Assembly (NCBI RefSeq): GCF_027744825.2
Contig: NW_026527058.1
Coordinates: forward strand, 868,001 to 932,000
Reading direction: 5' to 3'
Length of the DNA: 64,000 bases
From: Synchiropus splendidus
Taxonomy: Eukaryota; Chordata; Actinopteri; Syngnathiformes; Callionymidae
The position numbers and the translations under genes are program-made. This document shows positions 38,330 to 51,960 of this stretch, in pieces. Numbering within the stretch: position 1 is the stretch's first letter; every line of letters begins with the position of its first letter. The notes under the pieces were generated by a model. It was not told the DNA's origin. It saw nothing but the letters and a program-made list of their open reading frames with translations, and did not search any database.

Positions 38330-38517
38330 AAGCTTCAGAACATGACATTTTCACCTCCCACTTTAGCAGAAAGGGTCTTTCTAGTAGTTGCACATCAAAT
38401 CTAAGCTGTCTGAAGTGTTTTTCCAAAGTTATCAACATTTTTATATTTGGCGTTCCGGAATCGACCTTATCTCAGGCTGAAAACGCGTTTTCTGCATTGT
38501 GCCATAACTTTGCAGGG
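38330..38517. repeat. Representative satellite monomer (HindIII to HindIII)
   Basis: A near-consensus unit, exactly 188 bp from one AAGCTT to the next (38518). It contains three short perfect dyads that recur along the array: GAAGCTTC across the HindIII site, TTCCGGAA at 38453-38460, and GAAAACGCGTTTTC at 38479-38492. CpG dinucleotides are concentrated in the last two. Short A and T runs recur at roughly helical spacing, which could favour curvature; I did not calculate this. Confidence 0.9.
38479..38492. other. 14-bp perfect palindrome in the monomer (example copy)
   Basis: GAAAACGCGTTTTC equals its own reverse complement and has ACGCGT (an MluI site) at its centre. The 12-bp core AAAACGCGTTTT persists in copies where the next bases are AC instead of CT. 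Common decayed forms have GCATTT, GTGTTT or AATCG in place of GCGTTT. It is the longest dyad in the monomer. A protein-binding role is possible but nothing here proves it. Confidence 0.75.
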
Positions 38518-41339
38518 AAGCTTCAGAACATGAATTTTTCACCTCCCACTATAGCAGAAAGGGTCTTTCTAGTAGTTGCACATCAAATCTAAGCTGTCTG
38601 AAGTGTTTTTCGAAAGTTATCAACATTTTTATGTTTGGCGTTCCTAAACCCACCTTATCTCAAGCTGAAAACGCGTTTTCTGCATTGTGCCATAACTTTG
38701 CATGGAAGCTTCAGAACATGAAATTTTCACCTCCCACTAAAGCAGAAAGGGACTTTCTCGTAGTTGCTCATCAAATCTAAGCAGTCTGAAGTGTTTTTCG
38801 AAGGTTCTGAACATTTTTATGTTTGCCGTTCCAGAATCGACCTTATTTCAGGCTAAAAAAGCGTTTTCTGCATTGGGCCATTACTTTGCATGGAAGCTTC
38901 CGAACATGAAATTTTAACCTCCCACTATTGCAGAAAGGGTCTTTCTCGTCGTTGCACATCAAATCTAAGCTGTCTGAAGTATTGTTCCAAAGTGATCAAC
39001 ATTTTTACGTTTGGCGTTTCGGAACCCACCTTATCTCAGGCTGAAAACGTGTTTTCTGCATTGTGCCATAACTTCTCAGGGAAGCATCAGAACATGAAAT
39101 GTTCACCTCCCACTATAGCAGAAAGGGTCTTTCTAGTAGTTGCACATCAAATCTAAGCTGTCTGAAGTGTTTTTACAAAGTTATCAACATTTTTATGTTT
39201 GGCGTTCCTAAACCCACCTTATCTCAAGCTGAAAACGCTTTTTCTGCATTGTGCCATAACTTTGCATGGAAGCTTCAGAACATGAAATTTTCACCTCCCA
39301 CTATAGCAGAACGGGTTTTTCTAGTAGTTGCACATCAAATCTAAGCTGTCTGAAGTGTTTTTCCAAAGTTATCAACATTTTTATGTTTGGCGTTCCGGAA
39401 CCATCCTTATCTCAGGCTGAAAACGCGTTTTCTGCATTGTGCCATAACTTTGCAAGGAAGCTTCAAAACATGAAATTTTCACCTCCCACTATAGCAGAAC
39501 GGGTCTTTCTAGTAGTTGCACATCAAATCTAAGCTGTCTGAAGTGTTTTTCGAAAGTTATCAACAGTTTTATGTTTGGCGTTCCGGAATCGACCTAATCT
39601 CAGGATGAAAATGCGTTTTCTGCATTGTCCCATAACTTTCCAGGGAAGTTTCAGAACATGAAATTTTGACCTCCCACTATAGCAGAAAGGGTCTTTCTAG
39701 TAGTTGCACAACAAATCTCAGCAGTCTGAACTGTTTTTCGAAAGTTATCAACATTTTTATGTTTGGCGTTCCAGAATCGACTTTATCTCAGGCTGAAAAC
39801 GCGTTGTCTGCATTGTGCCATAACTTTGCATGGAAGCTTCCGAACATTAAATTTTATTCTCCAATATAGCAGAAAGGGTCTTTCTAGTAGTTGCACATCA
39901 AATCTAAGCTGTCTGAAGTGTTTTTCCAAAGTTATCAACATTTTTATGTTTGGCGTTCCGGAACCCACCTTATCTAAGGCTGAAAACGCGTTTACTGCAT
40001 TGTGCCATAACTTTGCAGGGAAGCTTCAGAACATGAAATGTTCACCTCCCACTATAGCAGAAAGCGTTTTTCTAGTAGTTGCACATCAAATCTAAGCTGT
40101 CTGAAGTGTTTTTCCAAAGTTATCAACATTTTTATGTTTGGCGTTCCGGAATCAACCTTATCTCAGGCTGAAAACGCATTGTCTGCATTGTGCCATAACT
40201 TTGCAAGGAAGCTTCAGAACATGAAATTTTCACCTCCCACTTTAGCAGAAAGGGTCTTTCTAGTAGTTGCACATCAAATCTAAGCTGTCTGAAGTGTTTT
40301 TTTAAAGTTATCAACATTTTTATGTTTGCCGTTCCGGAATCAACCTTATCTCAGGCTGAAAACATGTTTTACGCATTCTGCCATAACTTTGCAGGAAAGC
40401 TTCAGAACATGAAATTTTCAACTCCCACTAAAGCAGAAAGGGTCTTTCTCCTACCTGCACATCAAATCTAAGCTGTCTGAAGTGTTTTTCGAAAGTTTTC
40501 AACATTTTTATATTTGGCGTTCCTGAATCGACCTTATCTCAGGCTGGTAACGCGTTTTCTGGATTGTGCCATAATTTTGCAGGGAATCTTCAGAACATGA
40601 AATTTTCAACTGCCACTACAGCCGAAAAGGTCTTTCTAGTAGTTGCACGTCAAATCTAAGCTATCTGAAGTGTTTTTCCAAAATTATCAACATTTTTATG
40701 TTTGGCATTCCAGAATCGACCTTATCTCTGGCTGAAAACGCGTTTTCTGCATTGTGATATAACTTTGTAGGGAAACTTCAGAACACGGAATTTTCAACTC
40801 CCACTACAGCAGAAAGGGTCTTTCAAGTAATTGTACATCAAATCTAAGCTGTCTGAAGTGTTTTTCCAAAGTTATCAACATTTTTATGTTTGGCGTTCCG
40901 GAACCCACCTTATCTCAGGCTTTAAAACGCGTTTTCTGCATTGTGCCATAACTTTGCAGGGAAGCTTCAGAACAAGAAATTTTAACCTGCCACAATAGCA
41001 GAAGGGGTCTATCTCGTAGTTGCATATCAAATCTAAGCTGTCTGAAGTGTTTTTCCAAAGTTATCAACATTTTTATGCTTGGCGTTCCTGAACCCACCTT
41101 ATCTCAGGCTGAAAACAGGTTTTTTGCATTGTGCCATAACTTTGCAGGGAAGCTTCAGAACATGAAATTTCCACGTCCCACTATAGCAGAAAGGGTCTTT
41201 CTAGTAGTTGCACATCAAATCTAAGCTGTCTGAAGTGTTTTTCGAATGTTATCAAGATTTTTACGTTTGGCGTTCCAGAATCGACCTTATCTCAGGCTGA
41301 AAACGGGTTGTCTGCATTGTGCCATAACTTTGCGGGGAA

Positions 41340-44300
41340 GCTTCAGAACATGAAATGTTCACCTCCCACTATAGCAGAAAGGGTCTTTCTCGTAGTTGCA
41401 CATCAAATGTAAGCTGTATGAAGTGTTTTTCCAAAGTTATGAACATTTTTATGTTTTGCGTACCGGAATCAACCGTATCTCAGGCTGAAAAAGCGTTTTC
41501 TGCATTGTGCCATAACTTTGCAGGGAAGCTTCAGAACATGAAATTTTCACCTCCCACTATACCAGAAAGGGTCTTTCTAGTAGTTGCACATCAAATCTAA
41601 GCTGTCTGAAGTGTTTTTCCAAAGTTATCAACATTATTATATTTGGCGTTCCGGAATCGACCTTATCTCAGGCAGAAAATGCGTTTCCTGCATTGTGCCA
41701 TAACTTTGCAGGGAAGCATCAGAAAATGAAATTTTCACGTCCCACTATAGCAGAAAGGGTCTTCCTAGTAGTTGCACATCAAATCTAAGCTGTCTGAAGT
41801 GTTTTTCGAAAGTTATCAACATTTTTATTTTTGGCGTTCGGGAACCCGCCTTATCTCAAGCTGAAGACGCGTGTTCTGCATTGTGCCATAACTTTGCAGG
41901 GAAGCTTCAGAACATGAAATTTTCACCTCCCACTGTAGCAGAAAGGGACTTTCTAGTAGTTGCACATCAAATCTAAGCTGTCTGAAGTGTTTTTCGAAAG
42001 TTATCAACATCTTTATGTTTGGCGTTCCGGAACCCACCTTATCTCAAGCTGAAAACGAGTTTTCTGCATTGTGCCATAACTTCTCAGGGAAGCTTCAGAA
42101 CATGAAATGTTCACCTCCCACTATAGCAGAAAGGGTCTTTCTAGTAGTTGCACATCAAATCTAAGCAGTCTGAAGTGTTTTTCGAAAGTTATCAACATTT
42201 TTATGTTTGCCGTTTCAGAATCGATCTTATTTCAGGCTAAAAAAGCGTTGTCTGCATTGTGCCATTACTTTGCATGGAAGATTCCGAACATGAAATTTTG
42301 ACCTCCCACTGTAGCAGAAAGGGTCTTTCCAGTAGTTGCACATCAAATCTAAGCTGTCTGAAGTGTTTTTCCAAAGTTATCAACATTTTTATGTTTGGCG
42401 TTCCTGAATTGACCTCATCTCAGGCTGAAAACAGGTTTTCTGCATTGTGCCATAACTTTGCAGGGAAGCTTCAGAACATGAAATTTTCACGTCCCACTAT
42501 AGCAGAAAGGGTCTTTCTCGTAGTTGCACATCAAATCTAAGCTGTCTGAAGTGTTTTTCGAATGTTATCAAAATTTTTATGTTTGGCGTTCCAGAATCGA
42601 CCTTATCTCAGGCTGAAAACGGGTTGTCTGCATTGTGCCATAACTTTGCATGGAAGCTTCCGAACATGAAATTTTAACCTCCCACTATAGCAGAAAGGGT
42701 CTTTCTAGTAGTTGCACATCAAATCTAAGCTGTCTGATGTGTTTTACCAAAGTTATCAACATTTTTATGTTTGGCCTTCCGGAATCGACCTAATCGTAGT
42801 CTGAAAAAGCGTTTCACACATTGTGCAATAACTTTGCAGGGAAGCTTGACAACATGAAATGTTCACATCCCACTATAGCAGAAACGGTCTTTCTCGTAGT
42901 TGCACATCAAATCTAAGCTGTCTGAAGTGTTTTTCGAAAGTTATCAACATTTTTATGTTTGGCGTTCCGGAATCGACCTTATCTCAGGCTGAAAACGCGT
43001 TTTACGCATTGTGCCATAACTTTGCGGGGAAGCTTCAGAACATGAAATGTTCACCTCCCACTATAGCAGAAAGGGTCTTTCTTGTAGTTGCACATCAAAT
43101 GTAAGCTGTCTGAAGTGTTTTTCCAAAGTTATGAACATTTTTATGTTTTGCGTTCCGGAATCAAACTTATCTCAGGCTGAAAAGGCGTTTTCTGCATTGT
43201 GCCATAACTTTGCAGGGAAGCTTCAGAACTTGAAATTTTCACCTCCCACTATACCAGAAAGGGTCTTTCTAGTAGTTGCACATCAAATCTAAGCTGTCTG
43301 ACGTGTTTTTCCAAAGTTATCAACATATTTTTGTTGGGCGTTCCGGAATCGACCTTATCTCAGGCTGAAAACGCTTTTTACGCATTGTGCCATAACTTTG
43401 CAGGGAAGCTTCAGAAAATGAAATTTTCAGGTCCCACTATACCAGAAAGGGTCTTTCTTGTAGTTGCACATCAAATCTAAGCTGTCTGAAGTGTTTTTCG
43501 AAAGTTATCAACATCTTTATGTTTGGCGTTCCGGAACCCACCTTATCTCAAGCTGAATACGCATTTTCCGCATTGTGCCATAACTTTGCATGGAAGCGTC
43601 AGAACATGAAATGTTCACCTCCCACTATAGCAGAAAGGGTCTTTCTAGTAGTTGCACATCAAATCTAAGCAGTCTGAAGTGTTTTTCGAAAGTTATCAAC
43701 TTTTTTATGTTTGCCGTTTCAGAATCGACCTTATTTCAGGCTAAAAAAGCGTTGTCTGCATTGTGCCATTACTTTGCATGGAAGCTTCCGAACATGAAAT
43801 TTTGACCTCCCACTGTAGCAGAAAGGGTCTTTCCAGTAGTTGCACATCAAATCTAAGCTGTCTGAAGTGTTTTTCCAAAGTTATCAACATTTTTATGTTT
43901 GGCGTTCCTGAATTGACCTCATCTCAGGCTGAAAACAGGTTTTCTGCATTGTGCCATAACTTTGCAGGGAAGCTTCAGAACATGAAATTTTCACGTCCCA
44001 CTATAGCAGAAAGGGTCTTTCTCGTAGTTGCACATCAAATCTAAGCTGTCTGAAGTGTTTTTCGAATGTTATCAACATTTTTATGTTTGGCGTTCCAGAA
44101 TCGACCTTATCTCAGGCTGAAAACGCGTTTTACGCATTGTGCCATAACTTTGCGGGGAAGCTTCAGAACATGAAATGTTCACCTCCCACTATTGCAGAAA
44201 GGGTCTTTCTCGTAGTTGCACATCAAATGTAAGCTGTCTGAAGTGTTTTTCCAAAGTTATGAACATTTTTATGTTTTGCGTTCCGGAATCAAACTTATCT

Positions 44301-44690
44301 CAGGCTGAAAAGGCGTTTTCTGCATTGTGCCATAACTTTGCAGGGAAGCTTCAGAACATGAAATTTTCACCTCCCACTATACCAGAAAGGGTCTTTCTAG
44401 TAGTTGCACATCAAATCTAAGCTGTCTGACGTGTTTTTCCAAAGTTATCAACATATTTTTGTTGGGCGTTCCGGAATCGACCTTATCTCAGGCTGAAAAC
44501 GCTTTTTACGCATTGTGCCATAACTTTGCAGGGAAGCTTCAGAAAATGAAATTTTCACGTCCCACTATACCAGAAAGGGTCTTTCTTGTAGTTGCACATC
44601 AAATCTAAGCTGTCTGAAGTGTTTTTCGAAAGTTATCAACATCTTTATGTTTGGCGTTCTGGAACCCACCTTATCTTAAGCTGAAAAATC
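41340..44690. repeat. Nested 6-, 8- and 9-monomer satellite duplications
   Basis: 41995-42600 recurs at 43499-44104 (1504 bp, 8 monomers), sharing GGCTAAAAAAGCGTTGTC, CATTACTTTGCATGG, GACCTCATCTCAGG and AACAGGTTTTC. 43010-43550 recurs at 44138-44680 (1128 bp, 6 monomers), sharing CAACATATTTTTGTTGGGCG at 43320 and 44448 and a CACTATACCAGAAAGGG pair. 41341-41620 recurs near 43033 (1692 bp, 9 monomers). Different spacings show repeated unequal exchange rather than one stable higher-order unit. Confidence 0.82.
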
Positions 44691-45579
44691 GTTTTCTGCA
44701 TTGTGCCATAACTTTGCAGGGAAGCATCAGAAAATGAAATTTTCACCTCCCACTATAGCAGAAAGGGTCTTTCTAGTAGTTGCACATCAAATCTAAGCTG
44801 TCTGAAGTGTTGTTCCAAAGTAATCAACATTTTTATGTTGGGCGTTCGGGAATCGACCTAATCTCAGGATGAAAATGCGTTTTCTGCATTGTCCCATAAC
44901 TTTCCAGGGAAGCTTCAGAACATGAAATGTTCACCTCCCACTATAGCAGAAAGGGTCTTTCTAGTAGTTGCACATCAAATCTAAGCTGTCGGAAGTGTTT
45001 TTCCAAAGTTATCAACATTTTTATGTTTGGCGTTCCGGAATCGACCTTATCTCAGGCTGAAAACGCGTTTTACGCATTGTGCCGTAACTTTGCAGGGAAC
45101 CTTTAGAACATGAAATATTCACCTCCCACTATAGCAGAAAGGGTCTTTCTAGTAGTTGCACATCAAATCTAAGCTGTCTGAAGTGTTGTTCCAAAGTGAT
45201 CAACATTTTTACGTTTGGCGTTTCGGAACCCACCTTATCTCAGGCTGAAAACGCGTTTTCTGCATTGTGCCATAACTTTGCAGGGAAGCTTCAGAACATG
45301 AAATTTTAACCTCCCACTGTAGCAGAAAGGGTCTTTCTCGTAGTTGCACATCAAATCTAAGCTGTCTGAAGTGTTTTTCAAAAGTTATCAACATTTTTAT
45401 GTTTGGCGTTCCGGAATCGATCTTATCTCGCGCTGAATACGCGTTTTCTTCATTGTGCCATAACTTTGCAGGGAATTTTCAGAACATGAAATTTTCACCT
45501 TCCACTATAACAGAAAGGGTCTTTCTAGTAGTTGCACATCAAATCTAAGCTGTTTGAACTGTTTTTCCAAAGTTATCAA

Positions 45580-46315
45580 CATTTTTATGTTTGGCGTTCC
45601 GGAATCAACCTTATCTCAGGCTGAAAACGCGTTTTCTGCATTGTGCCTTAACTTTGCAGGGAAGCTTCAGAACATGACATTTTCACCTCCCACTAGAGCA
45701 TAAAGGGTCTCTCGAGTAGTTGCACATCAAATCTAAGCTGTCTGAAGTGTTTTTCGGAAGTTATCAACATTTTTATGTTTGGCGTTCCGGAATCGACCTT
45801 ATGTGAGGCTGAAAACGCGTTTTCTGCTTTGTGCCATAACTTTGCAGGGAAGCTTCAGAACAAAAAAATTTCAACTCCCACTATAGCAGAAAGGGTCTTT
45901 CTAGTAGTTGCACATCAAATCTAAGCTGTCTGAAGTGTTTTTCCGAAGTTATTAACATTTTTATGTTTGGCGTTCCGGTATCGACCTTATGTGAGGCTGA
46001 AAACGCGTTTTCTGCATTGTGACATAACTTTGCAGGGAAGCTTCAGAACATGAAATTTTAACCTCCCACTATAGCAGAAAGGGTCTTTCTAGTAGTTGCA
46101 CATCAAATCTAAGCTGTCTGAAGTGTTTTTCCAAAGTTAGCAACATTTTTATGTTAGCCGTTCTGAAATCGACCTTATCTCAGGCTGAAAACGTGTTTTA
46201 CGCATTGTGCCATAACTTTGCAGGGAAGCTTCAGAACATGGAATTTTCACTACCCACTATAGCAGAAAGGGTCTTTCTTGTAGTTGCACATCAAATCTAA
46301 GCTGTCTGAAGTGTT
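45580..46315. repeat. Four-monomer block also at 50271-51003
   Basis: Shares with 50271-51003 (offset 4691) the GCCTTAACTTTGC, ACTAGAGCATAAAGGG, CTCGAGTAG, ACAAAAAAATTTCAACTCCC, GTTCCGGTATCGACC and TATGTTAGCCGTTC marks in the same order. It ends where the next monomer reads TTTTTCAAAAG in one copy and TTTTTCCAAAG in the other. Confidence 0.8.
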
Positions 46316-49300
46316 TTTCAAAAGTTATCAACATTTTTATGTTTGGCGTTCCGGAAACCACCTCATATCAGGCTGAAAACGCGTTTTCTGCATTGTGCCA
46401 TAACTTTGCAGGGAAGCTTCAGAACATGACATTTTCACCTCCCACTATAGCATAAAGGGTCTCTCGAGTAGTTGCACATCAAATCTAAGCTGTCTGAAGT
46501 GTTTTTCGGAAGTTATCAACATTTTTATGTTTGGCGTTCCGGAATCGACCTTATGTGAGGCTGAAAACGCGTTTTCTGCATTGTGCCATAACTTTGCAGG
46601 GAAGCTTCAGAACATGAAATTTTAACCTCCCACTGTAGCAGAAAGGGTCTTTCTCGTAGTTGCACATCAAATCTAAGCTGTCTGAAGTGTTTTTCAAAAG
46701 TTATCAACATTTTTATGTTTGGCGTTCCGGAATCGATCTTATCTCGGGCTGAATACGCATTTTCTTCATTGTGCCATAACTTTGCAGGGAATTTTCAGAA
46801 CATGAAATTTTCACCTTCCACTATAGCAGAAAGGGTCTTTCTAGTAGTTGCACATCAAATCTAAGCTGTTTGAAGTGTTTTTCCAAAGTTATCAACATTT
46901 TTATGTTTGGCGTTCCGGAATCAACCTTATCTCAGGCTGAAAACGCGTTTTCTGCATTGTGCCATAACTTTGCAGGGAAGCTTCAGAACATGACATTTTC
47001 ACCTCCCACTATAGCATAAAGGGTCTCTCGAGTAGTTGCACATCAAATCTAAGCTGTCTGAAGTGTTTTTCGGAAGTTATCAACATTTTTATGTTTGGCG
47101 TTCCGGAATCGACCTTATGTGAGGCTGAAAACGCGTTTTCTGCATTGTGCCATAACTTTGCAGGGAAGCTTCAGAACAAAAAAATTTCACCTCCCACTAT
47201 CGCAGAAAGGGTCTTTCTAGTAGTTGCACATCAAATCTAAGCTGTCTGAAGTGTTTTTCCGAAGTTATTAACATTTTTATGTTTGGCGTTCCGGAATCGA
47301 CCTTATGTGAGGCTGAAAACGCGTTTTCTGCATTGTGACATAACTTTGCAGGGAAGCTTCAGAACATGAAATTTTCACCTCCCACTATAGCAGAAAGGGT
47401 CTTTCTAGTAGTTGCACATCAAATCGAAGCTGTTTGAATTGTTTTTCCAAAGTTATCAACACTTTCATGTTTGGTGTTCCGGAATCAACCTTATCTCAGG
47501 CTGAAAACGCGTTTTACGCATTGTGCCATAACTTTGCAGGAAAGCTTCAGAACATGAAATTTTAACCTCCCACTGTAGCAGAAAGGGTCTTTCTCGTAGT
47601 TGCACATCAAATCTAAGCTGTCTGAAGTGTTTTTCAAAAGTTATCAACATTTTTATGTTTGGCGTTCCGGAATCAACCTTATCTCAGGCTGAAAACGCGT
47701 TTTCTGCATTGTGCCATAACTTTGCAGGGAAGCTTCAGAACATGACATTTTCACCTCCCACTATAGCATAAAGGGTCTTTCTAGTAGTTGCAGATCAAAT
47801 CTAAGCTGTCTGAAATGTTTTTCCAAAGTTATCAACATTTTTATGTTTGGCGTTCCGGATCGCACCTTATTGAAAACGCGTGTTCAGCATTGTGCCATAA
47901 CTTTGCAGGGAAGCTTCAGAACATGACATTTAAACATCCCACTATAGCAGAAAGGGTCTTTCTAGTAGTTGCACATCAAATCTAAGCTGTCTGAAGTGTT
48001 TTTCCAAAGTTCTCAACATTTTTATGTTTGGCGTTCTGGAACCCACCTTATCTCAGGCTGAAAACGCCTTATCTGCATTGTGCCATAACTTTGCATAAAG
48101 CTTCAGAACATGAAATTTTCACCTCCCACTATAGCAGAAAGGGTCTTTCTAGTAGTTGCAGATCAAATCTAAGCTGTCTGAAATGTTTTTCCAAAGTTAT
48201 CAACATTTTTATGTTTGCCGTTCTGGAACCCACCTTATCTCAGTCTGAAAACGTGTTTTCTGCATTGTGCCATAACTTTGCAGGGAAGCCTCAGAACATG
48301 AAATTTTCACCTACCGCTATAGTAGAAAGGGTCTTTCTAGTAGTTGCACATCAATTCTAAGCAGTCTGAAGTGTCTTTCATAAGTTATCAACATTTTTAT
48401 GTTTGGCGTTCCGGAATCAACCTTATCTCAGGCTGAAAACGCTTTTTCGGCATTGTGCCATAACTTTGCAGGGATGTATCAGTACATGAAATTTTCACTT
48501 CCCACAATAGCATATAGGGTCTTTCTAATAGTTGCACATCAAATCTAGGCTGACTGATGTGTTTTTCCGAAGTTATCAACATTTTTATGTTTGGCGTTCC
48601 AGAATCAACCTTATCTCAGGCTGAAAACGCGTTTTACGCATTGTGCCATAACTTTGCAGGAAAGCTTCAAAACATGAAATTTTCAATTCCCACTAAAGCA
48701 GAAAGGGTTTTTCTCCTACTTGCACATCAAATCTAAGCTGTCTGAAGTGTTTTTTCAAAGTTATCATATTTTTATGTTTGGCGTTCCGTAATTGACCTTG
48801 TCTCATGCTGAAAACGCGTTTTCTTCATTGTGCCATAACTTTGCAGGGAAGCTTCAGAACATGAAATTTTCAACTCCCACTATAGCAGAAAGGGTCTTAC
48901 TGGTAGTTGCACATCAAATCTAAGCTGTTTGAAGTGTCTTTCCAAAGTTAACACCATTTTTATGTTTGGCGTTCCAGAAACAACCTTATCTCAGGTTGAA
49001 AACGCGTTTTTCGCAATTTGCCCTAACTTTGCAGGAAAGCTTACGAACATGAAATTTTCACCTCCCACTATAGCAGAAAGTGTCTTTCTAGTAGTTGAAC
49101 ATCAAATCTAAGCTGTCTGAAGTGTTTTTCCAAAGTTATCAACATTTTTATGTTTGGCGTTCTGGAACCCACCTTCTCTCAGGCTGAAAACGCATTTTCT
49201 GCATTGTGCCATAACTTTGGAGGGAAACTTCAGAACATGAAATTTTCACCTCCAACTATAGCAGAAAGGTTCTTTCTAGTAGTTGCACATCAAATCTAAG

Positions 49301-51601
49301 CAGTTTGAAGTGTTTTTCCAAAGTTAACACCATTTTTATGTTTGGCGTTCCAGAAACAACCTTATCTCAGGCTGAAAACGCGTTTTACACAATTTGCCAT
49401 AACTTTGCAGGAAAGCTTCAGAACATGAGATTTTTACCTCCCACAATAGCAGAAAGGGTCTTTCTAGTAGTTGCACATCAAATCTAAGCTGTCTGAAGTG
49501 TTTTTCGAAAGTTATCAACATTTTTATGTTTGGCGTTCTGGAACCCACCTTATCTCAGGCTGAAAACGCGTTTTACGCAATTTGCCATAACTTTGCAGGA
49601 AAGCTTCAGAACATGAAATTTTCACCTCCCACTATAGCAGAAAGTGGCTTTCTAGTAGTTGCACATCAAATCTAAGTTGTCTGAAGTCTTTTTCCAAAGT
49701 TATCAACATTTTTATGTTTGGCGTTCCGGAATCGACCTTATCTCAGGCAAAAAACGTGTTTTCTGCATTGTGCCATAACTTTGCAGGGAAGCTTTAGAAC
49801 ATGAAATTTTCACCTCCCACTAGAGCAGAAAGGGTCTTTCTAATAGTTGCACATCAAATCTAAGTTGTCTGAAGTGTTTTTCCAAAGTTATCAACATTCT
49901 TATGTTTGGCGTTCCGGAATCAACCTTAACTCAGACTGAAAACGCGTTTTACGCAATTTGCCATAACTTTGCAGGAAAGCCTCAGAACATGAAATGTTCA
50001 CCTCCCACTATAGCAGAAATGGTCTTTCTAATAGTTGCACATCAAATCTAAGTTGTCTGAAGTGTTTTTCCAAAGTTATCAACATTCTTATGTTTGGCCT
50101 TCCGGAATCAACCTTATCTCAGGCTGAAAACGCGTTTTACGCATTGTGGCATAACTTTGCAGGGATGCTTCAGAACATGAAATTTTCACCTCCCACTGTA
50201 ACAGAAAGGGTCTTTCTAGTAGTTGCACATCAAATCTAAGCTGTCTGAAGTGTTTTTCCAAAGTTATCAACATTTTTATGTTTGGCGTTCCGGAATCAAC
50301 CTTATCTCAGGCTGAAAACGCGTTTTCTGCATTGTGCCTTAACTTTGCAGGGAAGCTTCAGAACATGACATTTTCACCTCCCACTAGAGCATAAAGGGTC
50401 TCTCGAGTAGTTGCACATCAAATCTAAGCTGTCTGAAGTGTTTTTCGGAAGTTATCAACATTTTTATGTTTGGCGTTCCGGAATCGACCTTATGTGAGGC
50501 TGAAAACGCGTTTTCTGCTTTGTGCCATAACTTTGCAGGGAAGCTTCAGAACAAAAAAATTTCAACTCCCACTATAGCAGAAAGGGTCTTTCTAGTAGTT
50601 GCACATCAAATCTAAGCTGTCTGAAGTGTTTTTCCGAAGTTATTAACATTTTTATGTTTGGCGTTCCGGTATCGACCTTATGTGAGGCTGAAAACGCGTT
50701 TTCTGCATTGTGACATAACTTTGCAGGGAAGCTTCAGAACATGAAATTTTAACCTCCCACTATAGCAGAAAGGGTCTTTCTAGTAGTTGCACATCAAATC
50801 TAAACTGTCTGAAGTGTTTTTCCAAAGTTAGCAACATTTTTATGTTAGCCGTTCTGAAATCGACCTTATCTCAGGCTGAAAACGTGTTTTACGCATTGTG
50901 CCATAACTTTGCAGGGAAGCTTCAGAACATGGAATTTTCACTACCCACTATAGCAGAAAGGGTCTTTCTTGTAGTTGCACATCAAATCTAAGCTGTCTGA
51001 AGTGTTTTTCCAAAGTTATCAACATTTTTATGTTTGGCGTCCTGGAACCCTCCTAATCTCAGGCTGAAAACGCGTTTTCTGCATTGTGCCATAACTTTTC
51101 AGGGAAGCTTCAGAACATGAAATGTTCGCCTACCACTGTAGCAGAAAGGGTCTTTCTAGTAGTTGCACATCAAATCTAAGCTGTCTGAAGTGTTTTTCGA
51201 AAGTTATCAACATTTTTATGTTTGGCGTTCTGGAACCCACCTTATCTCAGGCTGAAAACGCGTTTTACGCAATTTGCCATAACTTTGCAGGAAAGCTTCA
51301 GAACATGAAATTTTCACCTCCCACTATAGCAGAAAGTGGCTTTCTAGTAGTTGCACATCAAATCTAAGTTGTCTGAAGTCTTTTTCCAAAGTTATCAACA
51401 TTTTTATGTTTGGCGTTCCGGAATCGACCTTATCTCAGGCAAAAAACGTGTTTTCTGCATTGTGCCATAACTTTGCAGGGAAGCTTTAGAACATGAAATT
51501 TTCACCTCCCACTAGAGCAGAAACGGTTTTTCTAATAGTTGCACATCAAATCTAAGTTGTCTGAAGTGTTTTTCCAAAGTTATCAACATTCTTATGTTTG
51601 G
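45700..51601. repeat. Long rearranged satellite block, copy A (partner 59604-64000)
   Basis: Collinear with 59604-64000 in steps. Offset is 13903 for the XhoI-bearing (CTCGAG) monomers at about 45701, 46453 and 47017; 14655 from about 46.5 to 48.4 kb; 14467 from 48.54 to 48.92 kb; then 12399 for 50.99-51.60 kb. Each step is a whole number of monomers (4, 1 and 11). The partner therefore has a four-monomer gain and losses of one and eleven monomers. Confidence 0.82.
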
Positions 51602-51960
51602 CGTTCCGGAATCAACCTTAACTCAGACTGAAAACGCGTTTTACGCAATTTGCCATAACTTTGCAGGAAAGCCTCAGAACATGAAATGTTCACCTCCCAC
51701 TATAGCAGAAATGGTCTTTCTAATAGTTGCACATCAAATCTTAGTTGTCTGAAGTGTTTTTCCAAAGTTATCAACATTCTTATGTTTGGCCTTCCGGAAT
51801 CAACCTTATCTCAGGCTGAAAACGCGTTTTACGCATTGTGGCATAACTTTGCAGGGATGCTTCAGAACATGAAATTTTCACCTCCCACTGTAACAGAAAG
51901 GGTCTTTCTAGTAGTTGCACATCAAATCTAAGCTGTCTGAAGTGTTTTTCCAAAGTTATC
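49488..51960. repeat. Nine-monomer (1692-bp) satellite repeat
   Basis: 49488-50270 recurs at 51180-51962 with offset 1692, sharing AGTGGCTTTCTAG, GAAGTCTTTTTCC, CTCAGGCAAAAAACG, CTAATAGTTGC, CAACATTCTTATG and GGCCTTCCGG. The inserted four-monomer block at 50271-51003 lies between the two. Confidence 0.8.
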
